64,000 bases of DNA, from contig JAVLUZ010000157.1 of assembly GCA_036768485.1 (NCBI GenBank), positions 11,054,422 through 11,118,421 on the forward strand. The letters are read 5' to 3'. Within the stretch, counting starts at the first letter, position 1. The number at the start of each line of letters is the position of its first letter. Below the pieces are notes generated by a model, which did no database searches, was not told the DNA's origin, and saw only the letters and a list, made by a program, of their open reading frames with translations. The DNA is from Mermis nigrescens. Taxonomy: Eukaryota; Nematoda; Enoplea; Mermithida; Mermithidae. The position numbers were made by a program, and so were the translations under genes. Shown here piece by piece: positions 27,601 through 32,297 of this stretch.

Positions 27601-28188
27601 CATTGCATACTTTGTCACTATTTAGCCGATTTGAGAGCATTATGCACTTTGAGAATCACTACGGTCTATCTCACAAAATACCCCCCCCCCGCCGAAATCA
27701 AAATATCCCCCAGAATTCAATTTCTGAAATTTTTTTGCTTTTTTAGCGATTTTTTGATGCCATTGAATAGTGCTCGATGAGAAACGTCGAAAAATAATGT
27801 TTTTTTCGCCATACGACCACTTTTAAGACAATTTTTTGACCATGAAAATTTTTTCACCCCCTCCCCCAGAATTTCGGTGCTTCCCACCTATGGTGGTGGT
27901 CCCCGGCATCTGAAAAATTTTCACCGCCTTCCCCCGCAAAAAATTATTCACCTCACAATAGCGCGCTTCTTTCTAGCTAAAAAAGACCCAGCTTTCTTCG
28001 CCCCTTATAATCATTAACTGATAAGTGCATATAATGTCTGCCATGGTAAAATATTTTTTCTTTAACTTTTACTTGAATTGTTTCTGTGTCAAAAATAGAA
28101 AACGTTTGGAAGTTCACTTCGGTCGAATTTGAACCTGACGGTTTACGGCGAAAAAGAAAAAGTCGCTCCGTCCAGTCGATTTACGTAA
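3510..28188 (+). CDS. AMPA-type ionotropic glutamate receptor, multi-exon, 5' incomplete
   Basis: Ligand-gated cation channel subunit of the neuronal plasma membrane, activated by glutamate. Coding segments used: 3510-3686 (probable), 9828-10139, 12036-12155, 15131-15337, 17553-17722, 20211-20399, 20614-20812, 22328-22578, 23925-24045, about 25382-25529, 28099-28188 (probable). From 12036 to 24045 every junction is GT-AG and keeps frame. The product shows S1, M1, pore loop M2, M3 with the intact SYTANLAAF motif, S2 and M4. Glutamate contacts of the family are visible: KYHGY (Tyr), SLTITRVR (Thr, Arg), ASTELFF (Ser/Thr), ILEATTNDY (Glu), and the S2 cysteine pair. PCDTMKVGG and FMQQG point to the AMPA/GLR-1 branch rather than kainate or NMDA. 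The first exons (signal peptide, start of the amino-terminal domain) lie upstream of the window. Oddities: a 1-base frameshift near 10061, a phase misfit before the M4 exon, and no exon found for the middle of the amino-terminal domain. Active gene with sequence errors or recent pseudogene cannot be decided here. Confidence 0.88.
3759..3972 (-). mobile_element. D-family MITE
   Basis: Reverse-oriented match to the 11691 copy (ACGTGTAACAGGGGATAGGG ... TTTCGAGCCGT), with a C-homopolymer near 3910. Confidence 0.7.
3973..5640. other. Receptor intron, AT-rich, no gene recognised
   Basis: Mostly unique AT-rich sequence with an AAATA microsatellite near 4725-4760. It holds one protein-like open frame on the - strand (listed separately) and no MITE with readable ends. 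Confidence 0.6.
4438..4680 (-). CDS. Unrecognised open reading frame of about 80 codons
   Basis: Open from about 4680 to a TAA ending at 4438. It reads like real protein ([13 protein letters not shown] helices, [19 protein letters not shown], then [11 protein letters not shown]) rather than shifted noncoding sequence. No domain recognised, no clear splice signals. It may be an exon of a gene within the intron or a transposon remnant. Confidence 0.25.
   Translation of the reverse strand, partial: NEWIISVNYDTVNSRINLWLNMWKNEHPVRIFLHSVPYESDEKRVVRERIKNYIILVFHEILSKAVNFLVDLNRLQNWFN
5677..6125 (+). mobile_element. F-family hAT MITE, full length
   Basis: Begins CACAGTTTTTTTTGTATACG and ends ACAAAAAAAACACTG. 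Perfect 8-bp duplication GTTCTGAC. Carries paired TTTGTACATGTACAAA palindromes near both ends and two GGCGC-type hairpins (5809, 5901). Confidence 0.95.
6206..6382 (+). mobile_element. C-family hAT MITE
   Basis: Ends CGGGCACATA / TACGTGCCTG, duplication CTGACGTA/CTGATGTA (7 of 8). Confidence 0.9.
6631..6797 (-). mobile_element. G-family hAT MITE
   Basis: Ends CAGGAAAGGATTTAG / GGATCCGCCACTG, duplication TACATAGG/TACGTAGG (7 of 8). Confidence 0.9.
7384..7742 (+). mobile_element. E-family element, diverged
   Basis: Contains the E core: GGAATTCT start region, GACGATGCTCTGTC, hairpin GGCGCGAAGCGC at 7590, GCGAATTCTGG near the end. No readable target duplication. Confidence 0.65.
7743..7894 (+). 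mobile_element. B-family MITE
   Basis: Starts CATACGTAGCAGCC, ends ACGCCCATGCATGGG; internal GCCAAAAATTGTACCAAAAA is typical of the family. Confidence 0.6.
7930..9817 (-). mobile_element. C-family hAT MITE split by an I element, against a receptor splice site
   Basis: The two C parts (7930-7985 and 9736-9817) rejoin into a normal C element with ends CAGGCAC / GCTACGTGCCTG. The 8-bp duplication CTGCTGAC is perfect (7922-7929, 9818-9825). The right copy lies directly before the AG acceptor of the receptor exon. Confidence 0.93.
7986..9735. mobile_element. I-family large non-autonomous hAT element (1750 bp)
   Basis: Inverted ends CAGTGATCGTACGGGG / CCCCGTACGATCACTG, perfect 8-bp duplication ATTTTGTG. 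Subterminal regions are runs of GACCCC units on both sides; the interior is AT-rich with several GGCGCTTCGCGCC hairpins and a GGCGTAGCC-starting repeat at 8310. No transposase frame. Confidence 0.93.
9828..10139 (+). CDS. Glutamate receptor exon, end of amino-terminal domain, frameshifted
   Basis: GC-rich exon following TGCTGCTGACAG and ending at ACC|GTACTT. The first frame ([14 protein letters not shown] ... [11 protein letters not shown] ... [16 protein letters not shown]) matches the end of the AMPA amino-terminal domain, where families have 'GLTGNIKFDxxGRR'. That frame then drifts. The expected continuation [15 protein letters not shown] lies in the frame offset by one base from position 10062 and runs open to the donor in phase 0, which fits the next exon. 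So one base too many is present in about 10051-10061. The acceptor is ambiguous: AG at 9826-9827 needs one base from the previous exon, while AG at 9830-9831 gives phase 0. A nested transposon ends directly upstream. Confidence 0.8.
10262..10712 (+). mobile_element. E-family element, diverged
   Basis: Contains CTTTTTTGGGTCAAAATAGTGG, AGCGTTTCCGACGATT, hairpin GGTGCTAAGCGCC and CGAATTGTGGGAGG in E order, with an AT-rich insertion near 10340. Confidence 0.55.
10892..11267 (-). mobile_element. E-family hAT MITE
   Basis: CATACATGATC ... GCTGTGCATGTATG. Flanks GTGCGAAC/GTGTAAAC agree in 6 of 8. Hairpin CGCTTCGCGCC at 11048. Confidence 0.85.
11691..11899 (+). mobile_element. D-family MITE, complete
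   Basis: Inverted ends CATGTAAC / GTTACATG flanked on both sides by TA, as in Tc1/mariner-type insertions. Internal GGTCAAAAATTTTCTGGCTT is shared with all D copies. Confidence 0.85.
12036..12155 (+). CDS. Glutamate receptor exon, linker into S1
   Basis: 120-bp phase-0 exon between TTTTTTCACTAG and GTAAGT. Forty residues ending RKLNITTAL, which join with GRPFVMLK of the next exon to give the start of the S1 ligand-binding half (family pattern 'LIVTTxLxxPYVM'). The VWKHNVGLL stretch sits where other receptors have the 'IGxWNxxxGL' segment between the amino-terminal domain and S1. Confidence 0.8.
12249..13853 (+). mobile_element. F-family element split by an I element
   Basis: Left part 12249-12751 has the F start (TTGTATTCGGCGAAG, hairpin at 12377); right part 13834-13853 has the F end (TTGTACCAAAAAAACACTG). 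Confidence 0.85.
12752..13825. mobile_element. I-family large non-autonomous hAT element (1074 bp)
   Basis: Ends TAGCGATGTCC / GGACATCACTG, 8-bp duplication AAAGGGAT/AAAGGGAC (7 of 8). Left subterminal region is built of CACCGGTGCCGGTGCC; the right one has CACCAGTACCGG. No gene inside. Confidence 0.85.
13926..14115 (+). repeat. ATT microsatellite followed by a B-family fragment
   Basis: ATTATTATT run at 13926-13975, then GATGGGGCAAAATTACC ... CACGTCCTTATGTGTG, a B-like element with a diverged left end. Confidence 0.6.
14700..15114 (+). mobile_element. E-family hAT MITE beside a receptor exon
   Basis: CGTACATGCACAG ... AGATCATGTACG, perfect 8-bp duplication TGTTTGAC (14692-14699, 15115-15122). 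The right duplicate supplies part of the pyrimidine tract of the 15131 acceptor. Hairpin GGCGCGAAGCGCC at 14912. Confidence 0.95.
15131..15337 (+). CDS. Glutamate receptor exon, S1 domain
   Basis: 207 bp, phase 0 on both sides, acceptor TTCATCAG, donor GTAAAT. Encodes [13 protein letters not shown] ... [14 protein letters not shown] ... [11 protein letters not shown]. The Tyr of KYHGY corresponds to the aromatic residue that covers bound glutamate in AMPA receptors. A second possible donor (GTGTAA, 2 bp earlier) would break the frame with the next exon and is not preferred. An E-family MITE (14700-15114) ends 16 bp before the exon, and its 8-bp target duplicate ends 8 bp before it. Confidence 0.93.
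15421..15654 (+). mobile_element. A-family MITE
   Basis: GTACGTGGGCAGCAC ... GCCCAGGTGTG with the A core (GAGCACTATCCATTTGCATC). No clear target duplication. Confidence 0.75.
16604..16843 (+). mobile_element. A-family hAT MITE
   Basis: CATACGTGGGC ... ACCCAGGTGTG, duplication CCTCTCAT/CCTCTCAC (7 of 8). Confidence 0.9.
17212..17443 (+). mobile_element. D-family MITE
   Basis: CGTGTAACGGCTGAAAATTT ... CTCTTACATTTA, preceded by TA. Confidence 0.75.
17553..17722 (+). CDS. Glutamate receptor exon, end of S1 into M1
   Basis: Acceptor TTTTGCTAATGCAG, donor GTAAGC, ends in phase 2. Encodes [20 protein letters not shown] and [17 protein letters not shown], ending NEVWM. Thr and Arg of SLTITRVR are the alpha-carboxylate contacts of glutamate. 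The usual Pro of 'APLTIT' is Ser here, which contributes only a backbone contact in known structures. [12 protein letters not shown] is the conserved pre-M1 helix region. Confidence 0.95.
17768..18146 (+). mobile_element. B-family MITE carrying a nested G element
   Basis: CTCTGGCAGCAAATCTTCTG ... CGCCCATGCGTGG. The G element at 17806-18001 interrupts it. Starts 46 bp after the receptor donor at 17722. Confidence 0.7.
17806..18001 (+). mobile_element. G-family hAT MITE
   Basis: CAGTGGCGAATGCAGG ... TCCGCCTCTG, perfect 8-bp duplication GTGGAGGG. Confidence 0.95.
18397..18639 (-). mobile_element. A-family hAT MITE
   Basis: CATACCTTGGC ... CCCACCTATG, perfect 8-bp duplication CTCCCAGC. Confidence 0.93.
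19015..19600. mobile_element. DNA element with long inverted ends (CAGGGTGG)
   Basis: CAGGGTGGCCCATAAAATAG ... TTTTTATGGACCACCCTG; the inverted ends extend inwards about 150 bp (AACAGGTATTAACTTCGGCTG against CAGCTGAAGTGATTACCTGT). The CAGGGTG end with TAT-like flanks resembles Tc1/mariner relatives. No intact transposase. Confidence 0.75.
19636..20117 (+). mobile_element. F-family hAT MITE
   Basis: TACGTTTCTTTTGTATTCGG ... TAAAAAAAACATTG, duplication GTTCTCGG/GTTCTCGT (7 of 8). Two hairpins (19790, 19878). Ends 93 bp before the receptor exon at 20211. Confidence 0.92.
20211..20399 (+). CDS. Glutamate receptor exon, M1 and pore loop
   Basis: Acceptor CTTACTCCAG, donor GTGCGT, phase 2 on both sides. 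Encodes [19 protein letters not shown] (M1), [10 protein letters not shown], then [19 protein letters not shown] (re-entrant pore loop M2). The Q/R site is encoded as Gln, predicting a calcium-permeable channel unless the RNA is edited. ILP replaces the more usual ISP after the selectivity filter. Confidence 0.95.
   Translation, partial: VYYFRLLGNFGRHIFGITVFALRMASRGNLPRHIHNLQRFFRLQLPLVYTLGFHAARDRYFT
20614..20812 (+). CDS. Glutamate receptor exon, M3 gate and start of S2
   Basis: Begins after CGCTTAAG and ends at GTATGA in phase 0. Encodes [18 protein letters not shown], then [17 protein letters not shown], then [13 protein letters not shown] and [17 protein letters not shown] is the invariant gate motif of M3. 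The Ser-Thr of ASTELFF aligns with the S2 residues binding the gamma-carboxylate of glutamate. A C-family MITE is inserted 16 bp downstream of the donor. Confidence 0.96.
20829..21004 (-). mobile_element. C-family hAT MITE, 16 bp after a receptor donor
   Basis: CAGGCACGTATCTCT ... GCTACGTGCCTG, duplication CATTTGAG/CATTTAAG (7 of 8). Confidence 0.93.
21013..21634. other. Receptor intron, no gene or repeat with readable ends
   Basis: AT-rich unique sequence; nothing recognised. Confidence 0.6.
21635..21858 (+). mobile_element. A-family hAT MITE
   Basis: CATTCGTGGGC ... GTCCAGGTGTG, perfect 8-bp duplication TACGTGAC. Confidence 0.93.
22133..22306 (+). mobile_element. C-family hAT MITE, close to a receptor acceptor
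   Basis: CAGGCACGTAGCTGG ... GATATGTGCCTG, perfect 8-bp duplication TGAGTTTC; the right duplicate ends 13 bp before the exon at 22328. Confidence 0.95.
22328..22578 (+). CDS. Glutamate receptor exon, S2 domain
   Basis: Acceptor ACCTTCCTAG, phase 0 start, donor GTGCGA in phase 2. Encodes [17 protein letters not shown] ... [20 protein letters not shown] ... [18 protein letters not shown]. The Glu of ILEATTNDY aligns with the conserved acidic residue that binds the amino group of glutamate. PCDTMKVGG is typical of the AMPA branch and holds the first Cys of the S2 disulfide. A C-family MITE ends 21 bp upstream. Confidence 0.96.
22733..23074 (+). mobile_element. E-family MITE
   Basis: CATACATGGCTTGGG ... 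GGTTCATGTATA; E core with hairpin GGCGCAAAGCGCC at 22936. No clear target duplication. Confidence 0.8.
23107..23384 (+). mobile_element. A-family hAT MITE
   Basis: CATAGGTGGGC ... GCCCATGTGTG, perfect 8-bp duplication ATGGTCAC. Confidence 0.94.
23385..23924. other. Receptor intron, no gene recognised
   Basis: Unique sequence without coding signal or readable repeat ends. Confidence 0.55.
23925..24045 (+). CDS. Glutamate receptor exon, end of S2
   Basis: Acceptor TTCTCAATATTCAG, phase 2 entry, donor GTAATG in phase 0. Encodes [19 protein letters not shown] then [18 protein letters not shown]. The KWWY block and the Cys are the standard end of S2. A second in-phase donor (GTAACT) lies 12 bp earlier, so two spliced forms differing by four residues (VTSK) are possible. 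Confidence 0.93.
24046..24535. other. Receptor intron, no gene recognised
   Basis: AT-rich, with an AATAAAATAAATAATAAAA stretch near 24332. A microexon needed for the phase of the M4 exon could be here but none was recognised. Confidence 0.5.
24536..24954 (+). mobile_element. E-family hAT MITE, full length
   Basis: CACACATGCACAGC ... GATCATGTATG, perfect 8-bp duplication GCTTTAGG (24528-24535, 24955-24962). Hairpin GGCGCTAAGCGCC at 24745. Confidence 0.95.
25382..25529 (+). CDS. Glutamate receptor exon, M4
   Basis: Encodes [20 protein letters not shown] continuing into a hydrophobic M4 ([19 protein letters not shown]) and ARQAN before donor GTAAGC (phase 0). This is the standard M4 of ionotropic glutamate receptors, outer-face to cytoplasm. 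The 5' boundary is unclear. AG at 25380-25381 needs two bases from the previous exon and AG at 25394-25395 needs one, but the previous exon ends in phase 0. A missing microexon or a 1-base sequence error is required. Confidence 0.88.
25818..26077 (+). mobile_element. A-family hAT MITE
   Basis: CATACATAGGTGGG ... GCCCAGGTATG, perfect 8-bp duplication GTTATGCT. Confidence 0.93.
26574..26752 (+). mobile_element. A-family MITE, right end lost
   Basis: CATAGGTGGGCGGCACC start and A core, breaking off after AAAAATTGAATA. A GGCGCTTCGCGCC hairpin lies just beyond at 26799. Confidence 0.8.
26930..27020 (-). mobile_element. F-family fragment
   Basis: CAAAGACTTTTTCTC then TTTGTACATGTACAAAGAGG and CGTACAAAAAAACAGT, the end region of the F family. 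Confidence 0.65.
27021..27675. other. Receptor intron, no gene recognised
   Basis: An open frame at 27224-27481 has no recognisable domain or splice signals. Confidence 0.5.
27676..27892 (-). mobile_element. A-family MITE, one end eroded
   Basis: C-rich left side and A core ending TTCCCACCTATG. Confidence 0.8.
28099..28188 (+). CDS. Probable last exon of the glutamate receptor, cytoplasmic tail
   Basis: After a long pyrimidine-rich tract and CAAAAATAG, the phase-0 frame (which fits the preceding exon) reads [20 protein letters not shown] and ends SSRFT then TAA. Ser/Thr-rich short tails are usual after M4, but this tail has no recognisable family signature. The support is phase, acceptor quality and coding-like composition. 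A competing candidate at 26431-26535 is weaker. Confidence 0.5.
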   Translation, partial: KTFGSSLRSNLNLTVYGEKEKVAPSSRFT

Positions 28189-28405
28189 AGAGCAAATCAT
28201 TTCTGGTCTGAAATGCGTTCACATGATTTACCCGAAGACGCCCGTTTCTGTTCATATGCTGTCGATTACTTGTATAAGATGGGCACGTATTTTTTATAGT
28301 TAGTCTGAATCACATAACCGTGCGCTTTTCTTTATGAATTTTTACGGTGAATATAAATTTAGCTGAGCGCATTATGAATAATTGTTGGTTTACGGCAGCT
28401 GAAAG

Positions 28406-29125
28406 CACACGTGGGCGTGGGGGTATGCGCCCCAGAAGGTCGAAGGCCCTTCCCCTCCCAGAAACCAAAATACCCCCTCCAAAATTCAATTTTTGAATTT
28501 TTTTCGCAATTTTTAGAAATGGATTGTTCGTAGTTTGCATCGACAGACGCCTGCAGGCATACGTGGGCAACAGTTATAGTGGGCAAGCCCCAAAATTCTG
28601 GGGGTGCAAGAAGCTCAAAAATGGTGGTATGGCGAAAAATACCATTTTCCGACGCTTTTCATCAAGCACTATCCATTGGCATCAAAAAATTAAAAAAAAC
28701 AACAAAAAATTCAAAAATTGAACTCTGGAGATTCTAACTTCTAGGGGGTCGCATATCCTCACTCCCACGTATGGTCCAGAACATACTCCCAGAATTCAAT
28801 TTTTGAAAATTTTTTTTCGTCTTTTTCGCAATGTTTTGATGCCAATGGATAGTGCTTCATGAGAAACGTCGAAAAATGGTGTTTTTTTCGCCAATACCAC
28901 CATTTTTAGGGTCATTTTTCGACCTTCGAAAAATCTTGCACCCCCCCAGAATGTTGGTGCCGCCCACTTATGGTCCAGACCATACCTAGGCATGGGGGGT
29001 TTGGGGGTATGCACCCCCTCAGAAAGCAGAATACCCCCAGAATTCAATTTTTGAAAATTTTTTTCGTCTTTTTCGCAATGTTTTGATGCCAATGAATCAA
29101 TGAGAAACGTTGAAAAATGGTGGTG
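28406..29125. mobile_element. Cluster of four A-family MITEs
   Basis: Partial copy 28406-28520 (-), copy 28558-28773 (+), copy 28782-28972 (-) and truncated copy 28981-29125 (-). The last three are separated only by GTCCAGAA and GTCCAGAC, copies of the same 8-bp target, showing successive insertion at one site. Confidence 0.85.
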
Positions 29126-29634
29126 TTTCGTGCGGATATTTTCATTCGATGCGCTGAAATGAATTAACTTTCAAAAAACCATTTATCTCAGCTTAGTTGA
29201 CTGCAAACTGTGGATTTTCAAAAGATTTTAATTTCCTACAAAAGTGTTTTAAAATAAACCGATAGATATTCTACTGTAGGTAAGCTGAGGGCGAGCTTGT
29301 GTCAAATTTCTTCGCCTTTACATAAACAAAACAGACAACAGCATTTTTGTAATTGAAGAACTTTGCGTTTATCCGTTAAATGGAATGTCGAATTCGGTGA
29401 ACGATGACAGAATTTCGAAAAGAAAACCGGTGGTTTGAATGAAATTAAGATTATTATTTGCAAACTAAGTCTGCACAACTTCAAAAAGCGAGTCGAGACT
29501 TCGCATATGCTCGACGGCGAATGAACAAACACAAACACTCGGACGAAGGGAATTCGCTTTATAAAATGCAAAAAAAGAACGAAGAATTGAAAACAATTAT
29601 GAGCGCGACATAATGTAAGCATAAGGGTTGTTGC
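29126..29634. other. Intergenic sequence between the two genes, no gene recognised
   Basis: Unique sequence. A 129-codon open frame on the - strand (29302-29691) runs into the next A element and has no protein-like features. Confidence 0.5.
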
Positions 29635-29887
29635 CATACATGGGCAGCAAGAAAATTCTGAGGGGGGGGGGGGGGGTGCAAGATTTTTCAAAGGTCAAAA
29701 AATGGCCCTAAAAGTGGTGGTATGGCGAAAAACACCATTTTTCGACGTTTCTCATTGAGCACTATCTATTGACATCAAAAAATTGCTAAAAAACGAAAAT
29801 AATTTTTAAAAATTGAATTCTGGGGTATTTTGATTTCTGGGATATATGTTGGTTTCTCGGGGGTGAATACCCCCACGTCCAGGTGTG
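29635..29887 (+). mobile_element. A-family hAT MITE
   Basis: CATACATGGGCAGC ... GTCCAGGTGTG, perfect 8-bp duplication GTTGTTGC; a B-like element follows immediately (29896-30124). Confidence 0.93.
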
Positions 29888-29895
29888 GTTGTTGC

Positions 29896-30124
29896 TATAA
29901 ATGGGCAGCAGCTGAATTCGGCGTGGTTTGAGGGGCCAAATCGCCAAAAACTATCACCAAAAATACCATCTGGGGGATTCTCGGGTAGAGAGGGAGGGGC
30001 GTCTGGCTGGACCACCAGAATCCAGCGGATCCGCCCCATCGACCCCCCAGAATCTTATTTTTGGTGCTATTTTGGCAATTCGGCCTTATCGGACCCCCGC
30101 CCCCATTCAGATATTGCCCATGTA
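29896..30124 (+). mobile_element. B-like MITE
   Basis: TATAAATGGGCAGCAGCTG ... ATTGCCCATGTACG with CACCAAAAATACCATCTGG inside. Confidence 0.6.
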
Positions 30125-30140
30125 CGTTCAAGTCCAAACC

Positions 30141-30592
30141 AGACATGCACGTGGGGGATTTGGGGGTTCTGCTGACCCCCCTCCAAACCAGAATGAAAAA
30201 ATGGAAAATTTTCTCGGGAAAATAATGCAAAATGAAGGCAAAAATGCGATAGCTTATATCAATTTTTGAGCTTATTTTGGCCCTAAAAGTACGATTCTTG
30301 ACCCCCACAGATCGGCCATGCTGTGCATCTATGATCCAACCCATAGATGCACACCATGGCCGGTCTAGGCGGTCAAAAGTTGCTTTTTCCAGGCCCAAAT
30401 GACCTCAAAAACTGGTATGAGCGCTAAAAGGCGTTAAAACCACGTTTTTACAGTTTTGGGTCAGTTTAAAGCACTTTTAAATAAAATTTTAAATTTTCAT
30501 TCCTTTTTAGCCTCCATTTTGCCACATCTTCACCAAAAAATTTCCCATTTTCCATTCCGACGGTCTAGACCCCACCACGTGCATGTCTGTTT
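30141..30592. mobile_element. Palindromic pair of inverted elements
   Basis: CAGACATGCACGTGG at the left and CCACGTGCATGTCTG at the right. The centre is also inverted: GTGCATCTATG / CATAGATGCAC around 30333-30342. Two tail-to-tail copies of one short element, or one fold-back element. Confidence 0.6.
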
Positions 30593-30740
30593 CCAGGGCA
30601 GCTGTCAAATTTGAGGGGGGGGGGCAAAATTAGCGAAAACCCCAAAAATTCAATTCTTCATTGAATTCTGGGGGTATTCTGGTTCCTCGGGGAGGGGGAT
30701 GCATACCCCTAAACTCCCCACGCCCAGGTGTTGTCCAGAC

Positions 30741-30969
30741 CACACATGGGCGTGGGGGGTATGCACCCACCCCCCAGAAGTTGAAATGCCCCCAGAATTC
30801 AAATTTTGAAATTTTTTTTACTTTTTTTTGCGATTTTTTGATGCCATTGGATAGTGCTCGATGGAAAACGTCGAAATATGGTGTTTTTTGCCATACAACC
30901 ACTTTAAGACCATTTTTTGACCTTTGAAAATTTTTCCACTCCCCAGAATTTCGGTGCTGCCCACCTATG
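30741..30969 (-). mobile_element. A-family hAT MITE
   Basis: CACACATGGGC ... CCCACCTATG, perfect 8-bp duplication GTCCAGAC. An A-like 3' fragment (30659-30732) precedes it. Confidence 0.93.
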
Positions 30970-31361
30970 GTCCAGACCCCTCCCTATGCCAATGTATGCT
31001 TGTTTCACATTCTTAGAAGCTTGACAATGGTCATTTCGACGTTTTTGATCTCTAAATTGTGATCGCATAATCCTCAAAATCTTTGACCCCACCAACGTGA
31101 GTGCAAAAGCTGCTTCACTATGCACGCGCGATTTGTATAAACAAAAAGAACAATTAGTACAGACAACACTGGGAAAAATCCGTATATATAGAATGAGCGA
31201 GCGCGATATTACGAATTAGAAGCGATTTAATAGCCGTTACAATATGAAATCTTAGCATTAAATAAAGAATAAGCACTTATGCGGTTGAAAAGTATAAAAT
31301 CCTATGAAAAAATTTTGAAGGGCGAAAGTTCTAAATATAAATTTCCCCAATCCCTTGAAAA

Positions 31362-31940
31362 CAGATGGTTTGGGGTATGAACCCCCCCACCGAGGAACCA
31401 AAATACCCCCCCCCCCAAGAAATCAAAATATCCCCCAGAATTCAATTTTTAAAAATTTTTTTCGTTTTTTTTTCGCAATTTTTTGATGCCAATAGATAGT
31501 GCTCAATGAGAAACGTCGAAAATGCTGTTTTTTTCGCCAACCAACACTTTTAAGGACATTTTTTGACCTTTTGAAAAATCTTGCACCCCCCCCCCTCAGA
31601 ATTTTCTTGCTGCTCACGTATGGGGGGATTTTTCGACTCCCCGCCAGAAATTTATCACCCCCAGAATTCGCGATTATTCGAAACTTTCCAAAAATTTCCG
31701 AAAAATTCGTAGAAAAGGTGCGTTTTAGCAATCTATGTGCTCAAAAGCGTTAAATTTTCGGTGCTTCTGGCCATATACCCATTTCGACCAATTAGTTCGA
31801 TTTTTTTCCGAAAATTCCTACGCTCTCATCGTCAGAAACGCCTAAAAACGGTGTTTTTGACACGTACCCTAACCGCCATTTTCGGCCCAAAAAGACGCTG
31901 TAAACTTTAAACCCCCAAAATTCGCATGCCCTGCAAATCT
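31362..31940 (-). mobile_element. A-family copy followed by a truncated E-family copy
   Basis: 31362-31621 has the A core and ends GCTCACGTATG; 31622-31940 has the E core (GACTCCCCGCCAG, CGTCAGAAACGCC, CGCATGCCCTGCA). Confidence 0.75.
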
Positions 31941-32199
31941 TGTTTACAAATTACATTAAATAGAAGTTGGTCTAGTTTACACAATTTAAAATCCGATTAA
32001 AAACACCACGAAAATCCCAACCAAAATAAAAGTGATTAAAATGCACTTTTTACGACGGTTACTGTAACTTTGTAGTCAAACTTTCGGCTGAATTAGTTTC
32101 AAAAAACGCTTTGAGTAAAAGTTCAGCCTACTACGAATGCGCTGCGAATAACGAGCAATAGAAACTTGTCCATGTTAAGCGAATAAACTTTTCACGTGA
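31941..32199. other. Intergenic tail region of PPTC7
   Basis: Probably holds the PPTC7 3' untranslated region. No clear polyadenylation signal was picked out. Confidence 0.4.
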
Positions 32200-32297
32200 T
32201 TATGATTCAGTGCCGGTTTCTTCGCATTCGTCTATTCGTTCCAATGTTCCACTGGTGACCAGAGCTAAAATGAGCGTTATGTCGTCGGGTTTGCCTC
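32200..32297 (-). CDS. PPTC7: PPTC7 exon 5, C-terminus and stop
   Basis: After ACAATTTTAG the frame fitting exon 4 reads [20 protein letters not shown], then [12 protein letters not shown] and TAA at 32202-32200. GGKPDDIT is the last metal-binding motif of PP2C enzymes, and the position of the stop soon after it matches the family. The exon is only 98 bp. A G/A repeat mixture starts 33 bp upstream of the acceptor. Confidence 0.93.

Noticed and set aside
29895..30398. Longest open frame of the window (167 codons, - strand)
   Set aside because: It runs across several MITEs and is Gly/Pro-rich from C- and G-runs; no protein-like pattern.
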